Source: Roseicitreum antarcticum
GTDB taxonomy: Bacteria; Pseudomonadota; Alphaproteobacteria; Rhodobacterales; Rhodobacteraceae
Assembly: GCF_014681765.1 (NCBI RefSeq)
Contig: NZ_CP061500.1
Span: forward strand, 1-64,000
Direction: 5' to 3'
Length of the DNA stretch: 64,000 bases
Under the pieces are notes generated by a model. The model worked only from the letters and a program-made list of their open reading frames with translations, searched no databases and was not told the DNA's origin. This document shows, in pieces, positions 37,775-47,308 of the stretch. Each line of letters begins with the position of its first letter. Position 1 is the stretch's first letter. Both the position numbers and the translations under genes were made by a program.

Positions 37775-38533
37775 ATGTCCATTGACTGGATCACCGTCGC
37801 GGCACAACTGGCCAACTTTCTGGTCCTGGTGTGGCTGCTGAAGCGTTTCCTCTACCGCCCGATACTTGATGGGATAGACGCGCGCGAATCCCAGATCGCT
37901 GCGCGCATGTCGGAGGCAGCGCAAGTGCGCGAGGCAGCCGAGATCGCCGAGGCCGAACACCGCGCTGAAACGGAGCGCCTGAAAGCTGCCCGCGACGGCG
38001 CCGTGCAGCAGGCCCGCGCGGAGGCAGAAGCGGAGCGTGACCAGTTGATGTCGCAGACGCGCACTCGACTGGACCGTGAACAGACCGCCCGCGAGACCGA
38101 GCGCGCGCAGGAAGCCCTGCGTTATACCACTAGGTTGGAACAAAAAGGCGCGGCGGCGCTGGTGTCACTGACGCGCAAGGCACTGCATGATCTGTCCGGT
38201 GAAACCCTGGAACAGCGCATCGTTGCCCGCGCGGTTTCACGCATGGGCGACATGACTGATGATCTCAAAGCGGCAGCGGGCGACAGCCGGAAAGCCGTGG
38301 CAACGACCCAAAGTACGTTGCCGGACGATCTGCGCGACCAGATCGATGCCGCCGTCGATGCCGCGTTGCCCGGCGCATCGGTGCGCTATGAAACTGATCC
38401 CGCGCATTCCCCGGGGCTGTCGCTAAGGCTTGGCGGGGCGCAGCTTGGTTGGACGGTGGACGGATATGTCGACGGTTTGCAGGTCATTCTGAACGACACC
38501 GTTCACGAGAAGGAACATGCAGATGCCGCATGA
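37775..38533 (+). CDS. atpF: N-ATPase subunit b (long, with delta-like tail)
   Basis: A 252-residue peripheral-stalk protein with an N-terminal membrane helix ([21 protein letters not shown]), a long coiled coil rich in Ala/Glu/Arg (about 45-140), and an extra C-terminal domain of about 110 residues. Ordinary b subunits are about 160 residues; the extension replaces the missing delta subunit in N-ATPases. It overlaps the start of atpA. Confidence 0.9.
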   Translation: MSIDWITVAAQLANFLVLVWLLKRFLYRPILDGIDARESQIAARMSEAAQVREAAEIAEAEHRAETERLKAARDGAVQQARAEAEAERDQLMSQTRTRLDREQTARETERAQEALRYTTRLEQKGAAALVSLTRKALHDLSGETLEQRIVARAVSRMGDMTDDLKAAAGDSRKAVATTQSTLPDDLRDQIDAAVDAALPGASVRYETDPAHSPGLSLRLGGAQLGWTVDGYVDGLQVILNDTVHEKEHADAA

Positions 38534-40049
38534 AGCCCTCCGCGACGGAACCGACGATCTGCTTCAGGCGCTAATGGACGCACCTGCCCCGAAACCGCAA
38601 CTGCGCGAGATCGGCAAAGTGGCCGAGATCGGCGACGGCATCGCCATCGTCACTGGCCTCGCGCGCGCGCTGGTGGATGAATTGCTGGACTTTGGCGGCG
38701 GCCTGTATGGGATCGTATTCGACCTAGAGCAGGACCGCCTTGGCGTCGTGCTACTGGGACCGTCGGGATCGGTCGTGCCGGGGTCTGACGTTCAGCGCAC
38801 CGACAAGGTGATCAGCGTTCCCGTTGGTGATGGACTGCTGGGCCGGGTCGTCGACGCCATGGGAAGGCCGCGCGACGGGAACGGCCCGATTGCAACCGAA
38901 CGGGAAAGCCCTATCGAAGTTGCTGCACCCAGTATTCTCGACCGTCGGCCCGTCACACGTCCGCTGGCAACAGGCCTCAAGGCAATTGACGCCGCCGTGC
39001 CTGTCGGGATGGGGCAGCGCGAGTTGATCATCGGCGATCGGCAGACCGGCAAGACATCCATCGCGGTTGATGCCATCCTGAACCAGAAGGATACTGGTGT
39101 GGCGTGCATTTATTGCGCCATCGGGCAGCGTGGCGACGCGGTGGCCAAAGTGATCGGGGCTTTGCGCGACGGCGGCGTGATGGACAACACCATTGTTCTG
39201 TCGGCAGGCGACGAGGAAACACCGGGCCAGTCCTATGTTGCACCTTATGCGGCCATGTCGATGGCGGAAGCACTGGCAGCAGATGGCCGTGACGTGCTGA
39301 TTGTGTTCGACGACTTGACCCACCACGCCCATTCCTATCGAGAACTGTCACTGCTGCTGCGCCGTCCGCCGGGGCGCGAGGCGTTTCCGGGCGATATCTT
39401 TTTCGTTCACGCCCGGCTGCTGGAACGCGCCGGACAGTTCGGCCCTGGAGTTGGCGGTGGGTCTATTACGGCCCTACCGGTGGTCGAGACACAGGCGGAG
39501 AACCTGTCGGCCTATATCCCGACCAATCTGATCTCGATCACCGATGGGCAGATTTATCTGTCGCCCCGACTGGTGCGAAAGAACCAGTTTCCGGCTGTCG
39601 ATCTGGGGGTGTCGGTCAGCCGCGTGGGCGGCAAGGCACAGGCGCCTGCGCTGCGCGATGTTGCGGGCAATCTGCGTGTGACCCTGTCACAATTCGAAGA
39701 ATTGGAAGAGTTCGCGCGCTTTGGCACGAGACTGGACGAGGCGACACGCGGACGTTTGGCGCGCGGTGCCGCGGTCCGCGCCGCACTTCGCCAGTCCGAA
39801 CGCGATCCCATGCCCGCCGACGAACAGCTTGCCGTGCTGATTGCCGCGATGGAGGGTCTGTTTGACGACATGGCGGAACCGGCGATGGCGGCAGCAAGCA
39901 ATGCGCTGCGCCGCGCAGTCCGCAGTGGTGACGGCGAGACGCGGGACCTGATTGCGTCGGGCCAACGGCTGGATGAGGCGGGTCGTGCGCAGATCGTCGA
40001 TATGGCGCGCGCTGCAATCGCGGAGGATACAAATGGCCGAGACACTTGA
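38517..40049 (+). CDS. atpA: N-ATPase subunit alpha
   Basis: A 510-residue non-catalytic nucleotide-binding subunit with Walker A GDRQTGKT at about 173-180 and the alpha-type block [12 protein letters not shown]. The arginine-finger region is in [10 protein letters not shown]. The start at 38517 has AAGGA five bases upstream; an ATG two codons later is possible. It overlaps atpF by 17 bases and atpG by 17 bases, keeping translation coupled. Confidence 0.94.
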   Translation: MQMPHEALRDGTDDLLQALMDAPAPKPQLREIGKVAEIGDGIAIVTGLARALVDELLDFGGGLYGIVFDLEQDRLGVVLLGPSGSVVPGSDVQRTDKVISVPVGDGLLGRVVDAMGRPRDGNGPIATERESPIEVAAPSILDRRPVTRPLATGLKAIDAAVPVGMGQRELIIGDRQTGKTSIAVDAILNQKDTGVACIYCAIGQRGDAVAKVIGALRDGGVMDNTIVLSAGDEETPGQSYVAPYAAMSMAEALAADGRDVLIVFDDLTHHAHSYRELSLLLRRPPGREAFPGDIFFVHARLLERAGQFGPGVGGGSITALPVVETQAENLSAYIPTNLISITDGQIYLSPRLVRKNQFPAVDLGVSVSRVGGKAQAPALRDVAGNLRVTLSQFEELEEFARFGTRLDEATRGRLARGAAVRAALRQSERDPMPADEQLAVLIAAMEGLFDDMAEPAMAAASNALRRAVRSGDGETRDLIASGQRLDEAGRAQIVDMARAAIAEDTNGRDT

Positions 40050-40920
40050 GCGCCTGACCCGTCGCACCGAAACCATGCAAAGCATCCGTGGCATCGTGCG
40101 CACGATGAAGACAATGTCTGCGATCAATGCCGCGCCCTATGAACGGGCAGCCGACGCTATCGACGCTTGGCGGGACACGGTTCTAAACGGATTGCATGCA
40201 TTCCTGCAGGTGACTGGTCCACTGGTCCAGGACAGCCCGTCAGAGACCCGGTCAATACTGGTCGTCATGGGATCAGACCACGGCCTGTGCGGCAATTACA
40301 ACGAGGTGATCGCGACAGAGACCCTGCGTCATATCTCTCCGGGCCAAAAGGTTCGGATCCTTTGCGTTGGCGCACAGATGGAGGACGCGTTGCTGGGCGA
40401 AGGTATTGTCCCCGAAGTGACGTTGTTGCCGCCAGCCAACGTAGATGGGCTCAACCGGCTGGCAGACGAACTTGTCACCCGACTTGACGCGATGCGCGAG
40501 GATCAACCCGTCACTCTGATCTACACGAGGCGTGCCGCCCATGGCCGACAAGCACCCGTTGCCCAGCAGTTGCTGCCGCTAGATGAAGAGGTGCTGGTAA
40601 ATCTGGCTGCGCGCCCTTGGGTTTCACGCAGTCTTCCAAAGTTTTCATTGCCCGAGCCGGCACTTCTGGCTGCACTCGTGCGCAACCTGTTGTTCGCTAC
40701 AGTGCAACGCGCCGCCGCCGAAGCATTGATGACCGAAAATGCAGCGCGGCTGGCGCGGATGCAGCAAGCCGAACAATCTGTAGATGAACGGCTGGAGGAT
40801 TTGCAGTCCGAGACACGCTCGGTCCGCCAAAGCGAAATCACAACAGAGCTTCTGGATGTCATTGTCGGTTTCGAAGCGCTGAAGGCGCGTGACAAACGCA
40901 AACGTAGTCCGGTCCAGTAG
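40033..40920 (+). CDS. atpG: N-ATPase subunit gamma
   Basis: This 295-residue rotor subunit starts [20 protein letters not shown], has [15 protein letters not shown] in the middle and ends in a long helix ([16 protein letters not shown]). N- and C-terminal helices form the coiled coil that turns inside the alpha3beta3 head. It is the last gene of the operon. No clear terminator follows in the next 100 bases. Confidence 0.92.
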   Translation: MAETLERLTRRTETMQSIRGIVRTMKTMSAINAAPYERAADAIDAWRDTVLNGLHAFLQVTGPLVQDSPSETRSILVVMGSDHGLCGNYNEVIATETLRHISPGQKVRILCVGAQMEDALLGEGIVPEVTLLPPANVDGLNRLADELVTRLDAMREDQPVTLIYTRRAAHGRQAPVAQQLLPLDEEVLVNLAARPWVSRSLPKFSLPEPALLAALVRNLLFATVQRAAAEALMTENAARLARMQQAEQSVDERLEDLQSETRSVRQSEITTELLDVIVGFEALKARDKRKRSPVQ

Positions 40921-41314
40921 GCAATTGAACCTCGTACAGATGGAAGTGAATGTAGCATATTTGGGCGGTTGATAATCCGGCAGGTCCCAAGTCTGAATTG
41001 TCTGCAGTCTGGCCCGATACCTGTGCAACCGGAGCGCAACGCCAGCTAAATGGACAAAACCGGATAGGTGAGCCAGGAAGCCGGACGCTCTACCTCTGTA
41101 GCAGTAAAAATTCGCTTTGTTGGTGGAGGCTGACCCAGATCAGTGCGGCGGCGCGGCGACGACGATATGCTCTCAACAACGACGTGGAATTGCCGCGCCA
41201 TTCTCGAGGGACGTTCGGGAACGCGGGTCATGCCGGACCAACTTGGAAACCGTCGACCTGCAAAGGACGATACCCGGGCCCTGCGGCCTGCCGTATCCGA
41301 CGCCTGAGGTACCC
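40921..41314 (+). promoter_or_regulatory. gap upstream of the GNAT gene with a Fnr-like site
   Basis: I see no gene in this gap. CTGACCCAGATCAG at 41130-41143 matches the island palindrome at 11 of 12 specified bases and lies about 170 bases before the acetyltransferase gene. Confidence 0.5.
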
Positions 41315-41905
41315 ATGAAACTCACACCGTTTCACACAATCCTGAAAGACCGCACATCCATCCTTGTGAGGGAAGTGACGCACGAAGATCGTCATCTGTT
41401 GGAAATTGGTTTTGCGCATCTGTCAGACCAATCGAAGTACTTTCGATTTCTGGGACACCGGAAAAATCTGACCTCACCGGAACTGACGAAATTCACAGCG
41501 GTAAACGGTCCTGATCACGTGGCGGTCGGCGCGATGGTCGTCGGGGAGCCTTCTCCTGAACCCGTCGCGATCGCGCGTTACTTTCGGCTTCCCGATGAAA
41601 GCCACGTTGCCGAAATCGCGATCACGGTTGTCGACAGCTACCAACGGCAAGGGCTCGGTAGCCTCCTTATCGGTGTGCTGGCCAAATTCGCCGATATGGA
41701 AGGCATCACCACATTCAGCGCTTTGGTGCATGGCGAAAACACGACGATGCTGGGGCTTCTTCGTCAACTCGGCGGCACACGAGCTTCCATGGACGGCATG
41801 GAAATGAATATCCGAATTCCGATATCGGGGAATACCGAGGGAAGATCCCTTTCAACGGTTGACGATCCCTTCAAGGACGCGCGCAGGCTTGCAAGCTTCC
41901 AATAG
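41315..41905 (+). CDS. GNAT family N-acetyltransferase
   Basis: From the ATG at 41315 (MKLTPFHTILKDRTSILVRE) this is a 196-residue acetyltransferase. The acetyl-CoA-binding motif A is clear: EIAITVVDSYQRQGLGSLLI, with QRQGLG as the pyrophosphate loop. The N-terminal part resembles the acetyltransferase domain of protein-lysine acetyltransferases such as Pat. The frame can open earlier, at 41117, but without homology. The substrate is unknown. The Fnr-like site upstream suggests regulation together with the arc/N-ATPase island. Confidence 0.85.
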   Translation: MKLTPFHTILKDRTSILVREVTHEDRHLLEIGFAHLSDQSKYFRFLGHRKNLTSPELTKFTAVNGPDHVAVGAMVVGEPSPEPVAIARYFRLPDESHVAEIAITVVDSYQRQGLGSLLIGVLAKFADMEGITTFSALVHGENTTMLGLLRQLGGTRASMDGMEMNIRIPISGNTEGRSLSTVDDPFKDARRLASFQ

Positions 41906-42016
41906 GCGGTCCCGCCACAAGTCATGCTCGTCAGAATTGGCCGATATCCGGCCAGATTTTTACGATACAGAAGGCGTCACGGATATATCCTTTAAATGAA
42001 ATGGCACAGGGTGACC

Positions 42017-43463
42017 GGGAATGTCCCGACCGATGTTGAAGTTCGTTATCTGAAGGGTGGCGTTGCTCTCCCTGAGCCGTAGGCTCGGGGTGTTCAATCC
42101 AGATGGAGAGCAACACCATGAAAACATCTACCACATCCCCGCTGGCCCTGGCCAGCAAGGCCGAGCTGACGGCGGCAGTCGAAGAGGCCCGTGATGCGGT
42201 CGGGGCGAGCTTCGAGCGGTTCTGCCTGGTCGCGGGTCTCGCCAGCCTGACGCAGATGCTGGAGGAGGACGCGACGGCGCTGGCCGGGGCCCCGCATGCG
42301 CGCAGTGCCGACAAGCAGGGGTATCGCTGGGGCCGCACGCGGGGCCCGGTGGGCTTTCACGGTGGCAAGGTGGAACTGGAGCGTCCGCGGGTGCGATCAA
42401 AAACCACCGGCAAGGAGCTGTCGCTGCCAAGCTGGCAGGAAGCTGCGCAGGCCGGCTGGCTGGAGCAATGGGCGATGAGCCTGATGCTGATGAATGTCGC
42501 CACGCGCAAAGTCGGCCGCGCCGTGCGTCTGCCCGAGGCCGGGGTGCCGTCCGAGGCGGGATCGGGGCTGTCGAAATCCGCAGTCTCACGGCGGTTCAAG
42601 GCGCTGACCCAGGCGCGCATGGACGCATGGATGGCCTCTGATCTGTCTGCGCTCGACCTGCTGGTGATCCAGATCGATGGTCTGCACATGGGGGACAACC
42701 TGCTGATGCTGGGCGCGATCGGGATCGATGCCGACGGCCGGAAACACCCGCTGGGCGTGGTCGAAGGCGCGACGGAGAACGCTGCGACCGTGCAGGCGTT
42801 GTTGGACAACCTGATCGAGCGTGGGCTCGAACCCGCAGTCTGTCGGCTGTTCATCGTAGATGGCGCCAAGGCCCTGACCAAGGCGATCCGCCGGACCTTT
42901 GGCGCGGACATTCCGATCCAGCGCTGCCAGGTCCACAAGGCTCGCAACATCACCGAGCGACTCAATCCCAAGCTTCACGCCGCTGTCCGCCGCGCCCTGC
43001 GCCAGGCCTGGGAGCTCGATGATGCCGACAAGGCCGAACGTCTTCTGCGCACCCTCGCGCGCCGCCTCGAACTCGAGGCGCCCGGCGTGTCGAAGAGCAT
43101 CCTCGAGGGCCTCGACGAGATCCTCACCGTGACCCGCCTCGGCCTGCCGCCCGAACTGCGCCGCTCACTGGCTTCGACAAACATCGTCGAGTCTATGAAC
43201 GCGGTGATCAGACAGGTCTGCCGGAACGTGAAGCGCTGGCGCGACGCGAAAATGGCGCTGCGCTGGACCGCTGCGGGCATGCTCGAGGCCGCCAAGGGCT
43301 TTCGTCGCCTCAAGGCCCACAAGCAATTGCCCGTCCTCAAGGCAGCACTGGAGAAGCATCGCTCCAAACCCGAAGACGCCGTTGACCAGGTGGCAGATGC
43401 CGCGTAACCCTGAAATCAGCAGCGTCCCCCGTCGCGCTTTTCAACATCGAGCGGGACATTCCC
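42017..43463 (+). mobile_element. IS256 family element, copy 2 (intact)
   Basis: Terminal repeats begin GGGAATGTCCCG, and the element is flanked by an exact 8-bp duplication GGGTGACC (42009-42016 and 43464-43471). It is inverted relative to copy 1 at 6275-7716. Confidence 0.92.
42118..43407 (+). CDS. IS256 family transposase
   Basis: A 429-residue Mutator-type transposase starting MKTSTTSPLALASKAELTAA (GGAGAG upstream; an ATG at 42103 is also possible). DDE residues fall in LLVIQIDGLHMG, VEGATENAATV with LFIVDGAKAL, and SLASTNIVESMN. The QRCQVHKARNI block is the family signature. The frame is uninterrupted, so it is probably active and could also act on the ends of the broken copy 1. Confidence 0.93.
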   Translation: MKTSTTSPLALASKAELTAAVEEARDAVGASFERFCLVAGLASLTQMLEEDATALAGAPHARSADKQGYRWGRTRGPVGFHGGKVELERPRVRSKTTGKELSLPSWQEAAQAGWLEQWAMSLMLMNVATRKVGRAVRLPEAGVPSEAGSGLSKSAVSRRFKALTQARMDAWMASDLSALDLLVIQIDGLHMGDNLLMLGAIGIDADGRKHPLGVVEGATENAATVQALLDNLIERGLEPAVCRLFIVDGAKALTKAIRRTFGADIPIQRCQVHKARNITERLNPKLHAAVRRALRQAWELDDADKAERLLRTLARRLELEAPGVSKSILEGLDEILTVTRLGLPPELRRSLASTNIVESMNAVIRQVCRNVKRWRDAKMALRWTAAGMLEAAKGFRRLKAHKQLPVLKAALEKHRSKPEDAVDQVADAA

Positions 43464-43639
43464 GGGTGACCTGCATCAATGTCGAAGGGCTAAACCAGCG
43501 CGATAGTCCTGATAATTCACCGGAACTCGGTGAACGTGTAACCAGTCTTACTGGTACTGAGGCACGCGGGATAGACTGTCCCCTCGTCCCCTATCCCGCG
43601 TGTTTCATGTTTTCGGGCCGTCCACAAAAAGACAAGTAA

Positions 43640-43837
43640 ATGATAACCGAAGCCAACAAATCGATTAAAACAGCCGACAAAATGAAATCTGTGAAGGTCG
43701 CATGGGCCGAAGTACCCTCGGGCCTGAAAAAGGGCACGGCGCACAAGCACTATCAGGCTGCGGAGAAAGCATACGCGGTCAAGAACGACGCCGACACGAA
43801 CAAAGAACTTAATGCAGCCGCCCACGCTCTCGCCTGA
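43640..43837 (+). CDS. small basic protein, unknown
   Basis: A 65-residue Lys/Ala-rich protein starting MITEANKSIKTADKMKSVKV, likely helical and soluble. The codon pattern and even composition look real, but I recognise no family. The start lacks a strong ribosome-binding site. It lies between IS256 and the Crp/Fnr gene, with an inverted repeat (GCCCG...CGGGC, 43852-43872) after its stop. Confidence 0.45.
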   Translation: MITEANKSIKTADKMKSVKVAWAEVPSGLKKGTAHKHYQAAEKAYAVKNDADTNKELNAAAHALA

Positions 43838-43934
43838 CATGACCGCCTGGCCGCCCGGCATATGTTGTCGGGCAGCCGTACTCTAAAAAACTATAACTCT
43901 ACGATTTGATGTGAAAATTGGGGAAGGCTGATCC

Positions 43935-44660
43935 CTATTTCAGAAGCGGTCCGATCTGGTCAAGATATTCTGGATCAAACCCGGCAAACTCGGTCAGACG
44001 TCCATAGTCATCGAAGGTCACGAAACCGTCGCGAAAGGTCACCATTCCTTTGTCGCGTAACTGTCGTAGCACCCGATTGACATGGACAGAACTCAGCCCA
44101 AGCGCATCAGCCAACAGGTACTGCGTCAGCGGACAGGCATACCCTGCTTTGCTTCCCAAGCCGACCAACGCAAGCCGGGCACCGAGTTCAAGCAGAAAAT
44201 GCGCCACGCGCACCGCAGCGTCGCGGCGTCCGATGTTGATCAGATGTTCGACAACCATCGCTTCGTCCCGGGACGTCGCCCAAAAGACCGCAATCGCCAT
44301 CCGCGGGGTGTCGGCAAGCGCCGTCATAAAGTCGGCCACCAGCACTTCCGTCACTTCGATGTCGGTAACCGGCTCGACGCTGTGATCAGACAGGTGGGAC
44401 ACCATGCCGCGCAAGCCTATGAAGTCACCGGGGATCAGAAAATCTATGATCTGCCGCTGGCCATCTTCCAATATTTTATAGGCAACGGCCCAACCGGAAA
44501 CTAAAATGTAGGTGGCCTGATCCGCGCGCCCTTGATGAACCAGATCGCGTCCGGTGGCGAAGGTGCGCCGACGCTTGTGCAAGGCGTCAAGAACCCGAAG
44601 CTCGACATCAGTCAGAGCAACGAGAGCCCCCAGTTTACGCACTAATGGTTTCGTTTCCAT
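43935..44660 (-). CDS. Crp/Fnr family transcriptional regulator
   Basis: This 241-residue regulator starts at the ATG 44660 (METKPLVRKLGALVALTDVE), with AAGGG eight bases upstream. The N-terminal cyclic-nucleotide-binding-like barrel includes GRADQATYILVSGWAV and FLIPGDFIGLRG. A long dimer helix follows, then a winged helix with LTQYLLADALGLSSVHVNRVLRQLRDKG. It lacks the cysteine cluster of oxygen-sensing Fnr (only one Cys), so it does not carry an Fnr-type [4Fe-4S] cluster; its signal is unknown. A perfect CTGATC-N2-GATCAG palindrome sits just upstream, suggesting autoregulation. The same palindrome precedes the arc operon and other local genes, so it probably controls the island. Confidence 0.88.
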   Translation of the reverse strand: METKPLVRKLGALVALTDVELRVLDALHKRRRTFATGRDLVHQGRADQATYILVSGWAVAYKILEDGQRQIIDFLIPGDFIGLRGMVSHLSDHSVEPVTDIEVTEVLVADFMTALADTPRMAIAVFWATSRDEAMVVEHLINIGRRDAAVRVAHFLLELGARLALVGLGSKAGYACPLTQYLLADALGLSSVHVNRVLRQLRDKGMVTFRDGFVTFDDYGRLTEFAGFDPEYLDQIGPLLK

Positions 44661-44715
44661 GCGATGACCCTTCACGTGGTTTTTTATTTCCTATTCAAAA
44701 AATAGTGCTTCGAGA

Positions 44716-44729
44716 CTGATCTCGATCAG
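44716..44729. promoter_or_regulatory. Fnr-like operator between the regulator and the 78-residue gene
   Basis: CTGATCTCGATCAG is a perfect palindrome in the divergent promoter region, 56 bases from the regulator's start and 89 from the plus-strand gene. Confidence 0.6.
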
Positions 44730-44817
44730 CCCGAATTCAGGGTTATTTTGAGAGTCTGCAACGATCGCTGCACTGGTCCTCTGTGTAAGCGCAATAAACT
44801 GAAGAGGCAAACAAACC

Positions 44818-45054
44818 ATGTCCGAGAATAGCACAGAAGCCGGTATGGCTGCGCTGACAATCTGCGAGGCGCTGCTGCTTGCACTGAACGACGCGAAGGT
44901 CCTGCCAGAGCGTGAAATTATGGGTGTTCTGGAAGATGCCGCTGCGACGCATGAAAATGCGGGTGGTTCTGAAGCAGAGATCGTAGAGCACAAATCAATT
45001 GCAACGCTGATCAATCATATCATATTCGGTGGAAACTCTGTCAGACGGAAATGA
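44818..45054 (+). CDS. small acidic protein, unknown
   Basis: A 78-residue soluble protein starting MSENSTEAGMAALTICEALL, mostly helical, with an acidic middle (EIMGVLEDAAATHENAGGSE). It is divergent from the Crp/Fnr gene and shares the palindromic operator with it. Its end overlaps the end of the DUF924 remnant by 40 bases. Family not recognised. Confidence 0.6.
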   Translation: MSENSTEAGMAALTICEALLLALNDAKVLPEREIMGVLEDAAATHENAGGSEAEIVEHKSIATLINHIIFGGNSVRRK

Positions 45055-45690
45055 CACTGTCCCCACCAAGGGCTTTGATGATGTAACCGCCCTCCGGCGG
45101 TCGATTTCCAGTTTAGAATGCCATTGCGATGAGGGTGTCGTCCGAATGCGGCAATGATCTTTCGAACGTCGCGGACCTGAGTGACCAACGACGCATAGAT
45201 CGGCTGAAGTGATGCCGGGACGGACGCGGCGATTTTCTCGCGCAGGTTGATCAGCAAATCAAGACGGTGCAAATGGTCAAGACCCTCACAATGGCCCAAC
45301 GGCAGGCCAAAGACAATATGGAACCACGGGGTCTCCAAAGAGGAATAGTGATCGTTTGCCAAGCCCTCGTTCACCAGTGATAGCGCATAGGGATCCTGCG
45401 CATAGGCGCCTGCATCATCACGCCAGACGGAGCGGGAGAACTGATCGAGGAGGATAATCAGCGCCAGCCTTCCGTGCGTATTCTGCGCCCAGTGATCAAG
45501 ACCACGCTGCGCCGCCTTCTCGGTCAAATCTGAAAACTGTGCGATGATCTCAGCGTCCGCACCGCCCTGCATTCTCCAAAGCCAATGCGCTTGGTGGGCT
45601 TGTGCCCCGACATGCGGCGCGTGCCGCTCGGGAAACCAGAAATCGAGAACATCGTCCCATTCCTTACGCTCTTTAGTCCGTCCTGAACAT
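45015..45690 (-). pseudogene. DUF924 family protein, damaged at both ends
   Basis: The core matches DUF924: DDVLDFWFPE near 45640, then ALIILLDQFSRSVWRDD, then DPYALSLVNEGLA and FGRHPHRNGIL. No start codon is found in frame before DDVLDFWF, because the IS5-family element lies just upstream. At the other end, after WKSTA, the expected tail (GGYIIKALGG) is in another frame, indicating a small deletion near 45105. Function of DUF924 is unknown. Confidence 0.65.
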
Positions 45691-47100
45691 CGCTTTCAGG
45701 TCGCAATTTTGGCGGCCTGATCTGTCCGACCGTACACCATTTTCGCGTCAACGATCATGCAGGCAGGGCGGATCAGCCAGATCAGCTGGTGCAAAATGAT
45801 CCTCAGGTACCTGAGGATCATGCGGATGTTGTGGCCGCAGCCGCAGAGCACGGCGAAGACGGTGTCGCCCTCGGTCCCTTTCAAGGTGCTTCGCGTCAGT
45901 CGGCCATCGTTTTTCATGTGCCCGATCATCGGCTCGATAGCACTTCGCCGTCGTAAGAGCCTGGCGATGGTCCGGGTTACGCCACGCTTGGCACCGCTGA
46001 TGAAGACCTTTACATTCTGCACGCCATGGCCACGGTATCCACGGTCGACGAAAGCGAACTCCGGCTTTTGGTCGGTCAGGATTTCGACCTGTTCCAGCGC
46101 CTCGCTGAGTGTATGACCGTCGTAGGGATTGCCGGGAAGCGCCCGCATCCCGACCACAAAGCCACCCCGGTTGGCCGTGGCCACGCTGACCTTGGTTCCG
46201 AATTCGTATCGCTTGTGCGCCTTGCCCTTCGATATGCAGTCCACCGCCGGTTCATGCAGGCTGTAAAGCTTGTTCTTGTCCTTCGGTTCCTGTGCCAGCA
46301 GGCGGTTCACCAGCGCGATAATTTCCACAATGCGCGCCTTCAGTACCCCTTCCGGGATCTGATCCAGTTGCCGCTCGACGTCGCGCAGCACGCGACCCGT
46401 GTAGCCCTTGAGACGGCGCAGTGCCTTGCGCATCCTTTTGAACTGGCGAGCGTGAGCATAGCGGCCGACCTGACCGGGCAGCCGGGGTGCGAGGCGGTTG
46501 TAGTTCTGTCGCAGCCCGATTCCGGCCTCGCGGGCCAGCCCGACCAGCTTGCGCCGTGCCGTCTCATACAGCCGGGCATCCGTCGGGTGGGCGATGTTTT
46601 TCTCCATCACCGTGGTATCGACCGTGACCCGCTTGAGATCGTTGCCCTTCACTGCCCCGGCACGTTTCCCGGACTCAATCGTTTGGGTCAGCATCCATTC
46701 GACACCTTCCTCGCCAATCCGCTTGCGCCATCGCGTCATGGAAGACGGGTCAATTGGCAGACGGTGCTGAAAGAACGTCTCGCCGCAGAAATGCTGCCAA
46801 TACGGGTTCTCGGCCCATCGCGCCACGACCGCCTCATCCGAGAGCGCAAAAGCATGCTGAAGATACAAAAGCCCCGCCACAAGACGCGGAGAGGTGGCGG
46901 GGCGGCCGGTGTGGGAGGGGAAGAATCCTGCCCATTCCCGTTCGAAAATATCCCAGTCAATCAGGGCAGCGAGCTTCACCAACTCATGGCGCATGTCGAT
47001 CATTTCGATCAATCGGGCGCGTACGCGTAAGAGGTCGTCCTGTTCCGTGGATCGCGTTTTCGGCTTCATATCATGGCTCGAAATTGCAGGGTTTCTGCTG
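45690..47100 (-). mobile_element. IS5-family element with DUF772-type transposase
   Basis: Limits are approximate. The only end similarity I can see is a short GCAATTT inverted match near 45702 and 47092. Both flanks hold truncated genes on the minus strand (a 44-codon frame upstream, DUF924 downstream). Confidence 0.6.
45696..47069 (-). CDS. IS5 family transposase
   Basis: A 457-residue transposase starting MKPKTRSTEQDDLLRVRARL. The N-terminal DUF772 domain has RPATSPRLVAGLLYLQHAF and FCGETFFQHRLPIDPSSMTRWR. The DDE core follows, with VTVDTTVMEKNIAHPTD, AFVDRGYRGHGV and RRRSAIEPMIGHMKNDGRL. The frame is complete, so it may be active. It lacks the frameshift of the IS427 element at the left of the window and is a different subgroup. 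Confidence 0.88.
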   Translation of the reverse strand: MKPKTRSTEQDDLLRVRARLIEMIDMRHELVKLAALIDWDIFEREWAGFFPSHTGRPATSPRLVAGLLYLQHAFALSDEAVVARWAENPYWQHFCGETFFQHRLPIDPSSMTRWRKRIGEEGVEWMLTQTIESGKRAGAVKGNDLKRVTVDTTVMEKNIAHPTDARLYETARRKLVGLAREAGIGLRQNYNRLAPRLPGQVGRYAHARQFKRMRKALRRLKGYTGRVLRDVERQLDQIPEGVLKARIVEIIALVNRLLAQEPKDKNKLYSLHEPAVDCISKGKAHKRYEFGTKVSVATANRGGFVVGMRALPGNPYDGHTLSEALEQVEILTDQKPEFAFVDRGYRGHGVQNVKVFISGAKRGVTRTIARLLRRRSAIEPMIGHMKNDGRLTRSTLKGTEGDTVFAVLCGCGHNIRMILRYLRIILHQLIWLIRPACMIVDAKMVYGRTDQAAKIAT

Positions 47101-47205
47101 AGACAATACCAAATCCTGCACTTTCAGCCCAATAAATTCGGGACGTTTATGAATAAAATCAAATACCTGCTGGTTGTTCAGGGCGGACTCTTTAATGGTC
47201 GTCAT
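47071..47205 (-). CDS. short frame, probably truncated by the IS
   Basis: A 44-codon frame starting MTTIKESALNNQQVFDFIHK with GGAG eight bases upstream. The last few codons (after SQQK) probably come from the IS end, so the original C-terminus is lost. It lies downstream of the P-type ATPase, separated by a terminator. Family not recognised. Confidence 0.4.
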   Translation of the reverse strand: MTTIKESALNNQQVFDFIHKRPEFIGLKVQDLVLSQQKPCNFEP

Positions 47206-47258
47206 ATCAACTCCAATTCCGGAATGCCGACGGGGACAATCATCCCTGTCAAACGGAT

Positions 47259-47287
47259 AAAACCCGCGCCACCGAGGCGCGGGTTTT
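47259..47287 (-). terminator. Rho-independent terminator after the metal ATPase
   Basis: A perfect 12-bp stem (AAAACCCGCGCC and GGCGCGGGTTTT, loop ACCGA) 22 bases after the stop of the P-type ATPase gene. It has A- and T-runs on both sides, so it can act on either strand. Confidence 0.85.
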
Positions 47288-47308
47288 ATCTTCTGCGTGC
47301 CAGCAGAC

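Noticed and set aside
45770-45800. GATCAGCCAGATCAG-like sequence as another Fnr-type operator
   Set aside because: It lies inside the IS5-family transposase coding region and the half-sites are in direct rather than inverted arrangement.
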